The notes beneath the pieces were generated by a model. It saw only the letters and a list, made by a program, of their open reading frames with translations. It was not told where the DNA came from and ran no database searches. Position numbers and translations under genes: made by a program. Source: Rhynochetos jubatus (Eukaryota > Chordata > Aves > Eurypygiformes > Rhynochetidae). Taken from it: a stretch of 64,000 bases of DNA. This document shows, in pieces, positions 12,526-24,900 of this stretch (within the stretch, counting starts at the first letter, position 1; every line of letters starts with the position of its first letter). The stretch is taken from assembly GCA_027574665.1 (NCBI GenBank), contig CM050653.1, positions 43,474,118 through 43,538,117 of the forward strand, read 5' to 3'.

Positions 12526-14385
12526 ATTGGTTCATGTTGAGTAGCTTGAGACTCCATTAGAGGAGAGGCTATGTTACACTAGGGGGGTTAAAGCTTCTCT
12601 CAGTGTTTCTCTCTGATCTGGCTGCAAGGTTTTGTGGGGAGACCTGGCTGCTGGCCTCATGGCCCTCCACTGTGGTGGCTCCTCTGAGTGTGTAGGGGCT
12701 CACCAGCCTGACTGAACAGGCCCTTGCCCTGCAGAGCAGTCCCTGGGTGAGTATGGGCGGTATGGGGTCATGCTCCTGACTGAGGTGGCCTGGTGACTGT
12801 TCCTGGCCTGGTGAAGGCCCGCAAGGCATGTGCGTATGCGTGACTGCACGTGCATTTGCGTTCCCTGACAGAAAGACAGGTGTGGGAATCAAAGTTGTTC
12901 TGGAGCAATTGTGCTTGAATTGCTGAGTGTGTAAGAAGGAAGCTGTGAGGCTGGGAAGAAGTCACTTAAACATCTACTCAAGTCAGGACAAGATTATGGA
13001 GCTTCCCCCCACTCCCCTAATCAAAAGCAATTTTGGGGGGGTGGTTTCAGATGTTGGCATTGGTACAGGGAAAGGGATTGTCCTTGGCCAAAAAAATCAA
13101 TTTAGAATACATGAAGTCAGAAAAGAAAATAGTGGATAGCTTGATTTCTGGCTGAGTTTACAGTTGAGGGGGACGTCTGCTGAGAGGAGGTGATGTTTTG
13201 CTTGTGACTATCTGTCTGCATTTAGATAGGCATAAGCACAGAACTGGATTTTAAAGATTAGGTTGGTAATTTGACAGATTAGCCTTGTGTATTTTTGTTG
13301 TTATTATTACTGTGTTATGGCATGACTAAAAAATGTTTCCTGTATTGGGCTCAGAAATACAAGCTATCCTCAACTTCTGCTGTCCAAATAGTACATCTAG
13401 CACCCTAAGCTTCAGAGGGAATTATAAAAACCTCGCAGCCAGTGAGTGTTACACAATAACTATTTATCACTTGTAAAAATCAATAATTATGATGGGTCTG
13501 TATATTTTTGATATCTATGATTATTCAGTCCTTTTTTTATTTTATTGAATTCTTAATCTCAGTGATTTCCAATGGCAGTGAGTTTCACGTCTGAAATGGA
13601 TTACAGAACTGTTGAGCTTTCTGCCGCTTAGTTGCGCTGAATGGCTCCTTTGCTTTTCTAAACAAGGTCAAGCTGTGGGTCCTTGTCTGCCTGCTCTAGA
13701 ACGTGTGTTATCATTCAGATTCATATTTGTAAGGTAAGACTTCTGTCATTTCCAGGAAAATTCTTTCCTCTTCAGCACCTATTTGGAAGCTGGGAGGCAC
13801 GTACCCCACTATGCTATGCCTCTGTTTCCGTACTGCTGTTGTATTGCTCTCTACTTTCTTGGTTACTGCAACCCTTTGCACAGTTCTGTAGCTGATTTGC
13901 TTTTTTGACTGCAGTTGCACATTGATCTGGGTACAGTACTGTCCCAAGTTTCCTTTAGATGATATAATCGACTTAGAGCTTTCTAGGTTGAACAGATTAT
14001 TTTTCTCTGAACCCTGATTTTTGAATCTCATTGTTATCGTGCTCACTTTTCACTTAAGTTTCTTTGATTAAAACGTTCAAACTGTGTCCTGACCTACCTG
14101 TTAAATGTACATTCATTTCATCTTTATAATTAATTCCCCTAGGACTAAGGATTAATTGAAAGCCAAAATTTCAAAAATAGTTCTAAAATTTTAAATTCCT
14201 CTTAAAAACCAACCAAACAAAAACACCTGTGAAACTTTGGTGGCATTACCTAGTCAAGCCTTTTACACTCGTTTGGTAGGAACTGTACAAAAATTGCTTT
14301 CTGATGCTTAACATTATTTTCTTACCAGATGCATGGTTTTATGTTGCCTTGTCCAGCTATTGTTCTAGTAGTTTTTCATTTATTC

Positions 14386-14433
14386 TATATATACAGTATA
14401 TTTCATTTAATATATATAGTATATTTCGTTTAG
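14386..14433. repeat. imperfect ~24-bp AT-rich tandem duplication
   Basis: Positions 14386-14410 and 14411-14433 are two versions of the same unit, tatatata followed by (ca)gtatatttc and a t-rich end. The second copy lacks two bases and differs at two others. The segment is almost pure A/T and may be unstable. Confidence 0.8.
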
Positions 14434-16479
14434 TCTAACCATAAGGAATGCTTCAAATCTACAGTCGAACAGAAAGGCATATAACATGAGGACACACAAA
14501 TAATTTGTTGAGCACAGGCAGCAACCCAGGATTCCCCTATCTCAGGAGATCAACACCACCTACATTTCCTGATTAATGATCAAAGGAACAAGAGATTTAT
14601 CATAATTCCCCAGTGATCTCTGCCCTGATGTTTATCTGTCATTTTCTAGTGACTTTCTTCATGTGAATATACTCCATTCTAGGAGGGTAATCTCATATTT
14701 CTAAAACTCTTATCTACAGTCAGACTAGCTTGTACTGTAATTTTTCATACACTTTTCCCATCTAATTTTTTCCTTGTACATTATAGATATGAACAAAATG
14801 GAAGGTTTTGCCCAGCTTGAGCAATGGCACATCTGATTTTCTGTTTTGTTTTTAAATGTAGCTTGATACATATTTTTCACAAATAGGCAGACAAAAGGCA
14901 ATACAGAATTTCAGTGTGGATGCATTATCTCACTAGTTGTGCTTCTTTGCACAACATGGTAGGTGATCTTGGCATGCTAATATTGAGATATGAATCAATA
15001 ATAAAGGAAAGAAAAAGGCTGAGAAAAATAACCTTCCTAGAAATCTTGGAATAACATTTTTAACTCAGGTCTTCATCAAATTCATTACATTTTCCAATAT
15101 ATTGCCAAATGAAGATTCAATTTTTCCTAACTTGACCACAAAAAACCCTGCTACGCCTCTCTGAAATCAGAAAGAGAATTTTACTTCATCTAATAGAATC
15201 TGCTTTTTAGCAAAGAATATGATAATGTCAAAACTTAGGCTGGAGAAACCCTATTTTAGTTGTATTAATCACCTCTGCTGAGCTTCAGTAGCTCTAGCAA
15301 GGTTAGACACAGTGAGGATCTTCAAAAGCACAGAGGGCTAAGCCTCCGAGCCTCTTCGACTTTCAGTAGGACTGAGAACCCTTCCTACTCCTCGTGCCTC
15401 AGAACATCTCCCATCACCAATAAAATGCCAAGCTAGAAACATTGCACTGAAGCGAGGCTGACTTATGCTGAAGATAAGACAATGATGTCTCTGAGTTTAT
15501 TGAAGCCATTGTTGTGGGTAGTTTTACAGCTTAACCTTCAGTAAGTGTTATGAACACCATATCCTTTAAGATTACAGGGAGAAGAAATTTATTTAAAAGA
15601 TGTCTGATAAGTAATGAAAAGAAAATGCTGGGTTTGTATCAAGCTTAAGATTTAATGCATACAAATGTGAACTGCCTTGATATGCTCATTGTAGTGCCTG
15701 CTTTGGACATCTTTACAGAGAAGAAGGGTGCAAAGGCAGAGGAAGTTTCCCCATGAACATTGCCCTGTGAGGTACCTACTCCAGGCACACAGTGGGGGAC
15801 CAGCTGTGCAGTTCCCCCTGCTTCTAAGCACACTAAAGCCGCATCCGCTCTTACTGTCCTTTCACACATCCTTAAACGTGGTATTTCAATTTATTGTACA
15901 CTAATTAGATAGACCTGTTGGTTGAAGGAGAAGAATCAACACCCAGTAATTACTTCATTGTAAAATGTAATGAGTTTTGGAACCTGACTTACTGTAAAAA
16001 TTGCAGCATAATAAATAGAATGTAGTTTTCCAACTATAAACTAGCAGTGAATTCTGTTAGTGTATTTCTTCATGAAACATGTTTATGTGATAGTCTTCCG
16101 ATTTTATGGCTGAAGTTTATCACCATAAGGTGCATTTCATGACAGCCAAATAACTACATTCAGTTAGACTTGTCACCATGTGCCTTCAGTATCAAGACAC
16201 ATGCTGATTGTATCAAGTACTGTTGACTGTCTTAGTGCTGCAAATAGAAAAGATGATTACACTGTTCTCTTTAGATGTGATGTAATATTACTCACCTCAC
16301 TAAAAACTGAAGGTCAAGGTTGTCTAAGAACATGAGAAAGATCATCTATTGAAAGCTTCATAATGTGATGATAATGCACTAAGACACAGCAGTAGTTTGA
16401 CATTAATATTTCTGTGATTTCTTACGCACAAGGCATATGTAGTCCATATTCTACAAACTAAGCAAGTGACCTACTGGTG

Positions 16480-16720
16480 TATTTGTATAGAAACCCAAGC
16501 AATTCCAAGAATTCCAGTGCTACCAGGTCTTGCGGGCCTTTATTTGTCCCACAAAGGTCAATAAAAACAGTTTATGCTCTTGAGTGAAATTACAGCAGAT
16601 TAGTACATTATCAATATGTTTATGATATTGACCACTATAATCTCCCTGAGCCTGTGAGAAGGCTTGTGTAAAAGATGGGATAGTTATGGAATCTACTGAA
16701 GTTGTTTTTAAGTTAAAAAG
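16480..16720 (-). pseudogene. endogenous retrovirus pol (reverse transcriptase) relic
   Basis: Minus-strand translation of about 16520-16700 gives a segment shaped like the retroviral RT core. A PSFTQAFSQ stretch stands where retroviruses have the PTIFxQAL-type helix. Then comes HIDNVLIC where the catalytic Y(I/V)DD box belongs, followed by a QIKARKTW stretch in the place of the usual 'I-x-x-x-G-W' end. After a stop codon the next frame continues with a LGIAW-like motif, matching the FLG(I/V)xW position that follows in retroviral pol. The active-site second aspartate is asparagine, and a stop and a frame change break the gene, so it cannot encode an enzyme. No gag, env, protease or LTR was seen nearby. 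Retroviral class is uncertain. Confidence 0.5.
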
Positions 16721-17247
16721 CTTGCTTAAAACCATAGCCAAAACCTGTAAAACCATTGGCAACATGATTTGTATTGCATGACAGTAGTGGAAATGTTTGA
16801 ACCTCATCCCAGAGGTAAATACATGCATATCATGGTACACCACTTGTGTAATTTGAATGGAGATATGTGCTGGCTTTAATCTCTATATATTTAGACAGAA
16901 GAGCCACAGAGGTTTTAACTTTCTTGTTACAGTTTTGAATTCTGCTGTGGTGCAGAGTATATATCTGCCAGTCACATGGGCTGGAGACAGGTGTGAGAAT
17001 TTGGGCAATGATATATGTCTGTGGATCCTGGTTGGGGATTCTAGATGTGACAAAGACTGAAAATACAGGAGGCCATAACATGGTTCACGTAAGAAACGTA
17101 AAATGCAAGAGTGACTGATTTCTGGCAGTTGCACCTTAAGCAAGAGGTGCATTGCTTAATGAGGGGCAAGTGAAGGCAGCCAGTGTGCGATCATGGAGAG
17201 ATATTGCCCGTTATGGAGCCCAATGTGGGGATGTCTCTGGCTGGCTG

Positions 17248-17261
17248 ATTGCCATGGCAAC
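17248..17261. promoter_or_regulatory. RFX X-box-type palindrome
   Basis: The 14-mer ATTGCCATGGCAAC fits the RFX-family X-box consensus RTTRCCATGGYAAC at every position, with both half-sites intact and no spacer. It sits in a GC-richer pocket of otherwise AT-rich DNA. RFX proteins bind such palindromes as dimers, notably at ciliary and neural genes. Binding here is an inference from the motif alone. Confidence 0.35.
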
Positions 17262-18087
17262 CATGAGAGGAGCTCCCCCTCTTTGCCCTATGCTGGAGAG
17301 ACTTGGTCCCCTGCTGCCTTGTTGCCGGTGGCCCTGTGAGACCCAGCCCCACCCCACCTATCTTAACTGAGACTGGGGAAAGAGAAACTGATCCATGATG
17401 GTTTTTCAGCTGCCTCCTCTAGCATGTGATGGTAGGAAAATTCAGCAGATAAACTTAGATTTTACTACTGACATACTAATCATAAAGAAGTAGAGTGTAA
17501 TCTGCTTGTAAAAGTCAGTTTAGTCTCAAGACCTCATACAGAAGCATTTTGATGGTAGACATTGAATGGCTTTGTGCCAGCAAAGGATGACAGAAATAAG
17601 GTTGTTTAAATGCCCTATTCAGGCATTTTCATCCTTAAAACATGTGGGTTGTAACTCTCATTTAGGAAACTCAGTACAAAGATAACATGTAATCTACCTG
17701 AATCATCTTAATCTAAAATATATATTCTTAACTTCAACATCTTAGTGTATTTTAGTTTGGGAAAACACGTAGAGCCTGGAATAATGACAAATGTTGAAAT
17801 GATCTTATATTGAAAATTATTGTATTTGGGGATTAATTTTAATGAGGTTTTCATTTATATTTTATTGCTTTAATTTCTGCATTTTGGTTAATGAGAGTTG
17901 TCCCCTTAAGAACTCATTTACAAGGAGAAACAAACCAGCTTATGAAATAATTTTGATAAAATGTCACCCATGACACTGCTGAAGTTTTGGTGGATGTTTA
18001 AAAATATCAAATAATATACCACTGTGATCACCCCAAGCTTTCCTTTCAATAAGCAAAAGGAGACGTAGGGAAACATTATAGATGTTT

Positions 18088-18112
18088 GGGGGGGGGGGGG
18101 GGCGGGGAGTGG
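18088..18112 (+). repeat. poly-G tract with quadruplex potential
   Basis: Fifteen consecutive G (18088-18102), one C, then four G. Such a run can fold into a G-quadruplex on the plus strand and is prone to length variation and sequencing error. Confidence 0.9.
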
Positions 18113-20299
18113 CAGAGAGAATGCAAGTGCGACAGAAAAGTGCAACTGAAGTCATTGAGAGTAGTGAAGAAAGAAGTAAAGGGGCTGTTGAGTGAGTAAG
18201 GAGCTACAGCCACAGAGACATGGATGGGTGGCTCTCAGCCAGCAGCTACGGATGCTGCTCAGGGCACCTCTTGCCCCAACTCCATGCCAGGGGATCTCCA
18301 CTGGGTGCCTGGTGTTCCTCCCCCTTGACCAAGCTATTCAGACAGATCCCTTCTTCAGATCAGATGTCACTGAGATCTGTACTGTGGCATCAGATTTCCT
18401 GGCACAGTGGTTTTAGCAATGTGAGCTCTAATAACTGCAGCTGAAGGCAGTGAGTGCTGCAGGTGCTCAGCTGTCTCATCCCCTATCCCTTTTCCATGCC
18501 TCCGCCCCTCTGAGGTGCTCTGAGTTCAAAGGGAAAAGGAGATCTGGGGAGCACCAAACATGTTGTGGCTTCTGTATCTTCTGCCTTCTGCATGCTTGTG
18601 CCTGGAATGGGGTTTGCCCTGCATGGGACGAGGGGGTTGTGCGTTACCTGTCTGTGTCTGGGCACTGGGACATGGTCAGGTACTTATTCTGTCCTCGGCA
18701 TCCCTTCAGAGAGATACAAGCTGGATTACTCCTGGGGACAGTGTGGCAATATCTGTTCTTTAAATAGCTACATGGGGGAGTTTGATTCTATTGTGTATGT
18801 AAACCATTGTATTTAGGCATTATAAAACATCTCTTTTTCCTAAGAGCAGAAGTGTTCCATGCAGCCTATGTTTATTCCCACAAAATATGGCAGAATTCAG
18901 TTTTGTGCAAAAATATCTGCTGATCGGGATGGGCTTGTTTTGTTGTTTTTAACTGAATGTAAAAGACTGGAAGAAAATTAAAAAAAAACCTTATTAACCT
19001 CTAATGCTAACAACTCTATGCATAATAATCAGTATATTGTCCTGATTGTCTTTTCCTATCATTCAGTCTTCAAAGGGCCTAGGTCAGACTGCGTAGTCCT
19101 CATTACTGAACATGCCTAACATTGTCTTCTAAATTCCATGTAACTATTCAAATAGCAGCTCGAAAAGACAAATTGCCTATCACTCCAAAGTCTTAAAGCA
19201 AAACAAAAGGCACCATATTGCCACTTTAGGGACGCATTTGTTGCCTGCTGTTGCTATTATATATGTCATTTCAGTCCTGCAGTTAGCTATAAACTACATC
19301 TTTTCTTTTTCCAGAGAGAAATAAGAGATGCCTGAAGGGAAGCAAGAATGGAAAGCATCCTTAAAATGACTGATTTACAATTGGTAAGGAGATACAATAT
19401 GAAAATTATAGCTTTCTTCGTGTGTCACATCCCAAGCTTGTGCAATGCTCTTGCTTTCGAAGCTGCCCCACAGGCCAGTGTGATGGCTCAGAGGACAGCA
19501 TCGCATAGGAGCAGCCGTGTGACAGGCAGAGGCTCCAGCTCACATTCCCAGGACAGGCCAGAAGCTCCTCTCAGGGGTTGAGCTCATGGGACAGAGACTG
19601 TTCCATACAACCTCCTCCACAACAAACAGTATGCTGCATGCTATGTTTCTGCAGTACATCTGAGAATGAAAGTGCTACTAGAGATCCCAAAAACATGAAT
19701 TGAGAAAAAGGTCCATGTGATTCAAACCAGACAGTCTGTTTCAGAAATTAGGAAGCCTCTTGGCATAAAATCCTTACCCAAGTTTTAGTGAAAGCCAATG
19801 TGTATTTTATGTGAGTGTAAAAAACCAAACGCACAGAATGTTGGGTTTAGGCTCACAGGATTTAGGAGTCTGATGGGAGTTAATCTGCTTTAGGGTCCTG
19901 TGCAGCTTGGGCTCTAATCTAGGGATGATAAATAGGATGTGTTGCTGCAGCCTCTAGATTGCAGTGTCGTATTCTAGACCGTCCACCTTTCCTTGATCTG
20001 GTGTAAGAGGAATATGGGCATTCTGGTTGTTCTTTGCCTTTTTATGGTCAAAGTTGCTAATGGCTAGGAGCACTGCTGATCCATTTGCATTTTAAGCAAA
20101 AGCCATGTCCATCATGGCATTTTGTGGAGAGTGTGGCCCAGCTACATGGTAGGCATGGTGCCTGGTTCAAACAGCCTCAGCCATGTGGAGATAGATGCCT
20201 TGAGTCTGTATCTGAGGCTGATTCACAATCTAGTATTTCACAACAATCCTGCTCTTTCCTACCAGCATACACAATTCGGGATTGTGTCGGACTGTCACC

Positions 20300-20800
20300 T
20301 TCAATGTCTGCCAAAGGGCTTCTCCTGCATGAATTTAACAAGCCCTTCCTTGATACCTTTTGTATTTTGGTTGTCTGTATTTCAGTGTGGTATGGGATTC
20401 CATATTTTACTTGCATCCTTTGTGAAAAAGTACTTCACTTTGTTTTCTGCTTGTTACCTGATAATTTCATTCCATGCTTGCTAGTTCTCATCTTGTCAGA
20501 AATGATTCATCTGCACTCTTGTTGTCTGGTCATTCAGGGCTGTGAAACCTGTTCTATAGCTTTCACAGTCAGCTTTTGGTTTAACTACATTAAATAATGT
20601 AGTATCACTTGCAACTTTCTTCATTCCAGATTTACACTGTTTTCCAAACGATTTATGAGTAGTACAGGTCCTTAGGCAACTCCCACGTGTAGATGTCTTC
20701 CACTGGGCATCTGCAATTTATTCCTGGTCTTTGTTAGCTATTAATATTTAATTAGACATTAATCCATCAGAGGACCTTCCCCCTTATCAATCAATACACT
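20300..20800 (-). mobile_element. old CR1-type LINE fragment with internal deletion
   Basis: The plus strand reads as reversed CR1 3' UTR at about 20310-20540: gcatgaattt, then gaaaaagtacttcac, then ttgttacctgataatttcatt and ctagttctcatc. It then jumps to reversed ORF2 sequence at about 20555-20800 (cagtcagctttt, cgatttatgagtag, ccatcagaggaccttcc). Compared with the copy at 1840-3860, several hundred bases between these parts are missing. The 170-codon plus-strand frame at 20085-20597 overlaps this LINE antisense and is therefore not a gene. Ends are approximate. Confidence 0.7.
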
Positions 20801-21599
20801 GAAATACTGAAAATATATATAGATTATATAGATTCACTTTATTTAAAAATCAGTCCTTTCTATAGGGAATTCCTGAATTATGGAGCTAGTTGCACCAGTG
20901 TCTCCAAGAAGCAAATCTGGCTTGTTATATCTATAAATGAGCTACTCCACAGAGCATTATTAATAAGTGACACAGTGATTATCACTCTGGTGTTCACATT
21001 TCTCCATCACATGCTGGGATTGTTGTTTAAAAGTTTTTCTTGTGGACTTGTTTTGAAAAATGATCCATGATGCAGTAACCCAAGAACATAAACCAGGGTG
21101 ACAATTAATTTCATGTTTCTCCAACTTTAATTTATATTTATAAGCTAGTTTTGGTTACATTTATTAAATTTGGTTGACTTTTAAAAGAGTACCCACTGAG
21201 TTTTATGCATATGCAAATTGTATGTCTGTTTGGTATAGAAGGAAACCCTCAATTACAATGCCAATAAAGATGTAGTTATAGTTTTAATAAACAATTAACA
21301 CGTAAGTACCCTGATTAGCACTCAAAATTAAGTGACTAATTAAATATTTCTTTATATTGGGTATACAGGGCTTTTCTTAAGGAGACTGAGCCTCAAACCC
21401 AAAGTAGTAGTGCCTGGATGCATAAATGTAAAGCAATTTGCTCTAATATTTACACTTGTTGCCATAATAAAAGATTGCAGGTCTGTGTCAAGACTCCTAC
21501 CTGTATCAACGATCATTTAATCTGCACCAGGTAGTAAATTGGGATTCAGTGTTACTTCAACTGTCCATGAGCAGTTACATTGCTTGAAACAAATCTCTG
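20801..21599. other. gene-free stretch
   Basis: AT-rich DNA without a recognised gene, repeat or RNA. The stretch continues beyond the CR1 fragment without obvious LINE similarity. Confidence 0.5.
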
Positions 21600-21690
21600 C
21601 AATTTCCCCATGGGCAGAGTGGAAATAACAGACAGGTACTACCTACAGATACTGTAAAAAGATGCTTGAAGGCATGTAAATAGAAGATAC
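21600..21690 (+). repeat. possible MIR 3' fragment
   Basis: The order tttccccat, gtggaaataac, ggtactacctaca, gatactgtaaaaagatg follows the 3' half of MIR (the 'tcatctgtaaaatgg ... acctacctca ... gttgt' region). It lies just upstream of a better MIR-like match on the same strand, so the two could belong to separate insertions. The match is weak. Confidence 0.35.
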
Positions 21691-21730
21691 AAACACAAAA
21701 TTCCATTAGTCTGAGACATAACTGTGATTT

Positions 21731-21880
21731 AATGATTAGCTTAGGGGACAGGAAATCAAAATAACTGAACTATTTTTCTGGCCTTATTGCTAATTGGCTG
21801 TGTGATCTTGGGCAGTGTCAAATAGGAATTACACATGAGACCTTCCTAATAGGGTCTTAAACTGCACTGCTTCGTGTATC
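21731..21880 (+). repeat. MIR-like SINE
   Basis: The segment gctaattggctgtgtgatc followed by ttgggcagtgtca reproduces the strongly conserved MIR core ('agctgtgtgaccttgggca'). The preceding bases (ggggacaggaaatcaa) fit the MIR 5' side. Downstream ccttcctaatagggtcttaa fits the 3' side after a gap. I judge this the clearest SINE relic in the window. Confidence 0.65.
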
Positions 21881-23908
21881 CTATCCTGTATCTGAGCCTA
21901 TAGCATGTTTTAATGAAGTCCTTAAAAACGGTTCAATAGTTTTGGGGAAGTGTGTTCACCAGTTGACATTTTGAGCTAGTTTACTTCCAGTATATTGTCA
22001 AAATTCAACCTCAGATGTTTTCCCCTATTTGTGTGCTGCTCACAGCATCAATGTTTGCCTTGTTTTCCCCCTAGGAAGATTGCATTGTCTACTAATTTGA
22101 ATGTTTTAGCCTTTCAATCTGCGTGGATTTTAACGAAAACTCTTTTGACTGTTAGTGCACAGATTTTCCTTGCATTAAGGAGCCTGATGTGTTTTCCATT
22201 GAAGTCATTGTCCTAATACAGTGAGAAAATGCCAGCATCTAGGAGTAGTGACTTAAAAGGAATAAATTACTATTTAAATGAAAACAATACAAGATACTAA
22301 TTCTGCCTGTATAAAACCTTTCGAAACAGTAGTGCAAAATGCAGCAAATTGAAGAGGTCACACCAAATCTTAGAGTGGGACAGAAATCAAGACTATAGAG
22401 AGAAATTTCAGAGTCCAAGTGAGAGCAGTAGTTTGGAGGGGAAAAAGCTAGCCTCTGGAGTTGGGAGAGCAACAGTTTGGAAGAGACAAGATGGAGAGTT
22501 ACTGATTTGGAGAGCAGCAGCAGGAAAAGGTGAACAAGCATTTCTTGTAGGTTTCTGTCATTTTAAAGAATTTGTAGCTGTCAAAAAGGCTTTGCCTTGC
22601 CTGTATTCTGGATCCTTCGGGCTTTACCTGTCTTGGTGGATTGTTGAGATCATACTGTCCAAACAGCTCCCTAAAAGTCCCTCTTGCTCCCCACCAGTAC
22701 TTTATCTTTGCTCTGAATGTAATAATGTATGAAACACTTATATTTAGAAAAGATCAGGTTAGGAAATACTACAGGTGGACAGTGTCTGCTTCCCAGAAGG
22801 TGAATAAGATACCTATGTCATTCAAGCATTTGGATCTCTGCAAGGAAAACCTCACAGATCTCAAGGTATCCCCAAAGGACTTACTTATGGCTTCTCTTTT
22901 CCCCCGATAGCACTTAGCAAGACTTGTATTTTTCAAAGCCTCCTGACCTGCCCATGGCCCCCTCTTTTACCGAAGGCTCTTACCAATATGCAGGACATAA
23001 ACAAGCCAACAGGGGCAACACTAATTCCTGTAGCTTCACTTCAAATTTCACAGATGCTGATGTCCTGGAACCTGCCTCACTGCTAACTCAAGTCTTCCTA
23101 ACCCAGGCAACTCACCCTCCTTTACAATAGAAGCTTCAGTTCTGAAGTTTAAGGATATCATAAACATGATAAAAAATGGGGGCCAAAGTGTAAGTGTTTT
23201 TACAAATTTCAGCCTGCAGGGATAATTGAATCTGATCTATGGGCACTAGGTGCTGATGGAAAGATCCATTCTAGAAAATCCCCCAGTTGTTCCTTTTGCG
23301 TGACTGAGAGAAATAAAACCAATAGTGCCCAAGATTCTGACATTTTAAAGATTTTTGTGTTTATCTCCTTTCTTTTCACTCTGACTGCTATGAAGCTAGA
23401 AATGCTTTAAAATTGTATAGAGATGAGGAAAAAAAGATTTCTGTCTTAGAGGATGGGCAGAAACAGAACAAAAGAGGAAGAGGCAAAATCCTAATATTAA
23501 CGAATTCAAAGTTTCAATTTTGAATAAAACATTTTGTTTAAGAAGGCATAATATTCCCGTGGAATTTTTTGGTATTGAAAACAAACACACCATTTCAATT
23601 TGTGGGAAAGAAGCTGCCAATATAAAATTTTAGGTGGAGCCATGGCAATTCTAAATAACCATGGGTTAGAGGAAATTGTAGTTCTGTAATACACACTTAC
23701 TGTGCAACAGTGTTTTTTCTTGTGATTGTATTTTAGATTAAGGCTAAATTCTGCTTTTATGGAAGTCACTGAGTGTCATTATATAATGAATATATCCTCC
23801 AGTCTCTAAACCCTGGAACATCGGCTGGACGAAATCGATTATGTATCCACTCTGTTCTAGAGCAGCCTGTACATCTTTGTTTCAGCAGCATCAAATACGT
23901 ATAGCAGG

Positions 23909-23922
23909 TGCCATCTTCTGGC
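23909..23922 (-). promoter_or_regulatory. CTCF-like motif
   Basis: On the minus strand this reads CCAGAAGATGGCAC, matching 13 of 14 positions of the CTCF core CCASYAGRKGGCRS. The mismatch is A at the fifth base. Occupancy is inferred from the motif only. Confidence 0.35.
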
Positions 23923-24799
23923 AATGTAATTTTTGGAAATTAGCATTACACAGCTTACATGCAATAAACTACAAGGAACTGTTTTCTAAATATTTTTGAA
24001 TAATGCTTAATGTGAAAGAAAAATTGTGTCCTTGGTTTTTAATAGAAAGCATTAACAGTTCAGAGATATTAGCTACATGCTCTGCTTTTCACTTGACAGT
24101 TCCTAATTGTCTTGAAATAAAGAACTGTATTTAAACACATACTTAAAATATGTTGGAATTCTTGAAATTACAGACTTTGCAGGTAGGGGGTAATTTTTTC
24201 TTGGACTAACTGATATGTTTGGAAAAAGAGAACAAGCGTTGGGACTCAAAATAGGGTTTGTAAACTTCAAATTCTTGTGTAATTACACACAAAGAAGCAG
24301 GAGTCAAAGTAATGATTTTCACGAGCAATACATGTTAACTAGCTCAGAAATTTTGTACAGAAATGGAAAAATAACACAGAATGAAAGTGGATAAATTGTA
24401 AACAACTTTTAAAAAATTTGGATGTATTTAGAATATTTAATTGCATTTCATGAACAATTATTGAATTTTGGTAGCATCCCTAAGTGGCAAACAAGTATGG
24501 CCACACAACAAGTTCATGGAAATGAGGTCTGCGACTTTTGGCATGCAGCAACCCGTTTCATTAGACCAACAAATTGCCTGGCACTCAGCAGAGCACCTTC
24601 ATGAGAGCTGTGGTACTGCTGCTCTCACAAAGATGGAGCAAAGACAACAGTGGTGATTCTTCCAGTTAACTGTAATCTGTATTCACTTTGTATTTCCAAG
24701 TCCTTTTGAACTTTGGTGGAAGTAAGGGATGAAGAGCAGGTACCTCTCTGCTCTGTATCTCTGTTCGTGTCATCCTCTGTTTTGTGATTTCTAATACAG

Positions 24800-24900
24800 C
24801 CAAGTTCACACACGACACCAAACTGGGAAGAGTAAGGAGGTCAGAAACAAGCTGTAAAGTGATCTGAAGGTGTGAGGACCGCTGGGGCTTCAGGAAAAGA
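24800..24900 (+). repeat. possible short CR1 ORF2 fragment
   Basis: The stretch acacgacaccaaactgggaa translates as xHDTKLG, which resembles the ADDTKLG catalytic-box region of CR1 reverse transcriptase. The following sequence fits only loosely. The first catalytic aspartate is replaced by histidine, so even if the identity is right the fragment is dead. Confidence 0.4.

Larger units (their letters stand above)
11263..16479. other. gene-free stretch with a few local repeats
   Basis: No recognised gene. The block 12569-12892 is GC-richer than its surroundings and carries a 107-codon minus-strand frame of biased composition, which I do not accept as coding. The minus-strand frame 13711-14046 (111 codons) has natural-looking composition but no pyrimidine tract before it and no good donor after it. 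Two small tandem duplications (12492-12525 and 14386-14433) are listed separately. Everything else is AT-rich and featureless by eye. Confidence 0.5.
16721..20299. other. gene-free stretch with GC-richer pockets
   Basis: No recognised gene. Pockets of higher GC at 17150-17370 and 18190-18720 produce several overlapping open frames on both strands, which compete with one another and show no splice-site support. An RFX-type palindrome (17248-17261) and a poly-G tract (18088-18112) are listed separately. The intervening DNA is AT-rich and unremarkable. Confidence 0.5.

Noticed and set aside
13711-14046. 111-codon minus-strand frame with natural-looking composition
   Set aside because: There is no pyrimidine tract or AG acceptor upstream and no usable donor. 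By my rough estimate, several frames of this length are expected by chance in 64 kb of this composition.
20085-20597. 170-codon plus-strand open frame, the longest in the window
   Set aside because: Its second half is antisense CR1 3' UTR, and the hydrophobic, cysteine-rich peptide is what reversed LINE sequence gives. No splice or promoter support.
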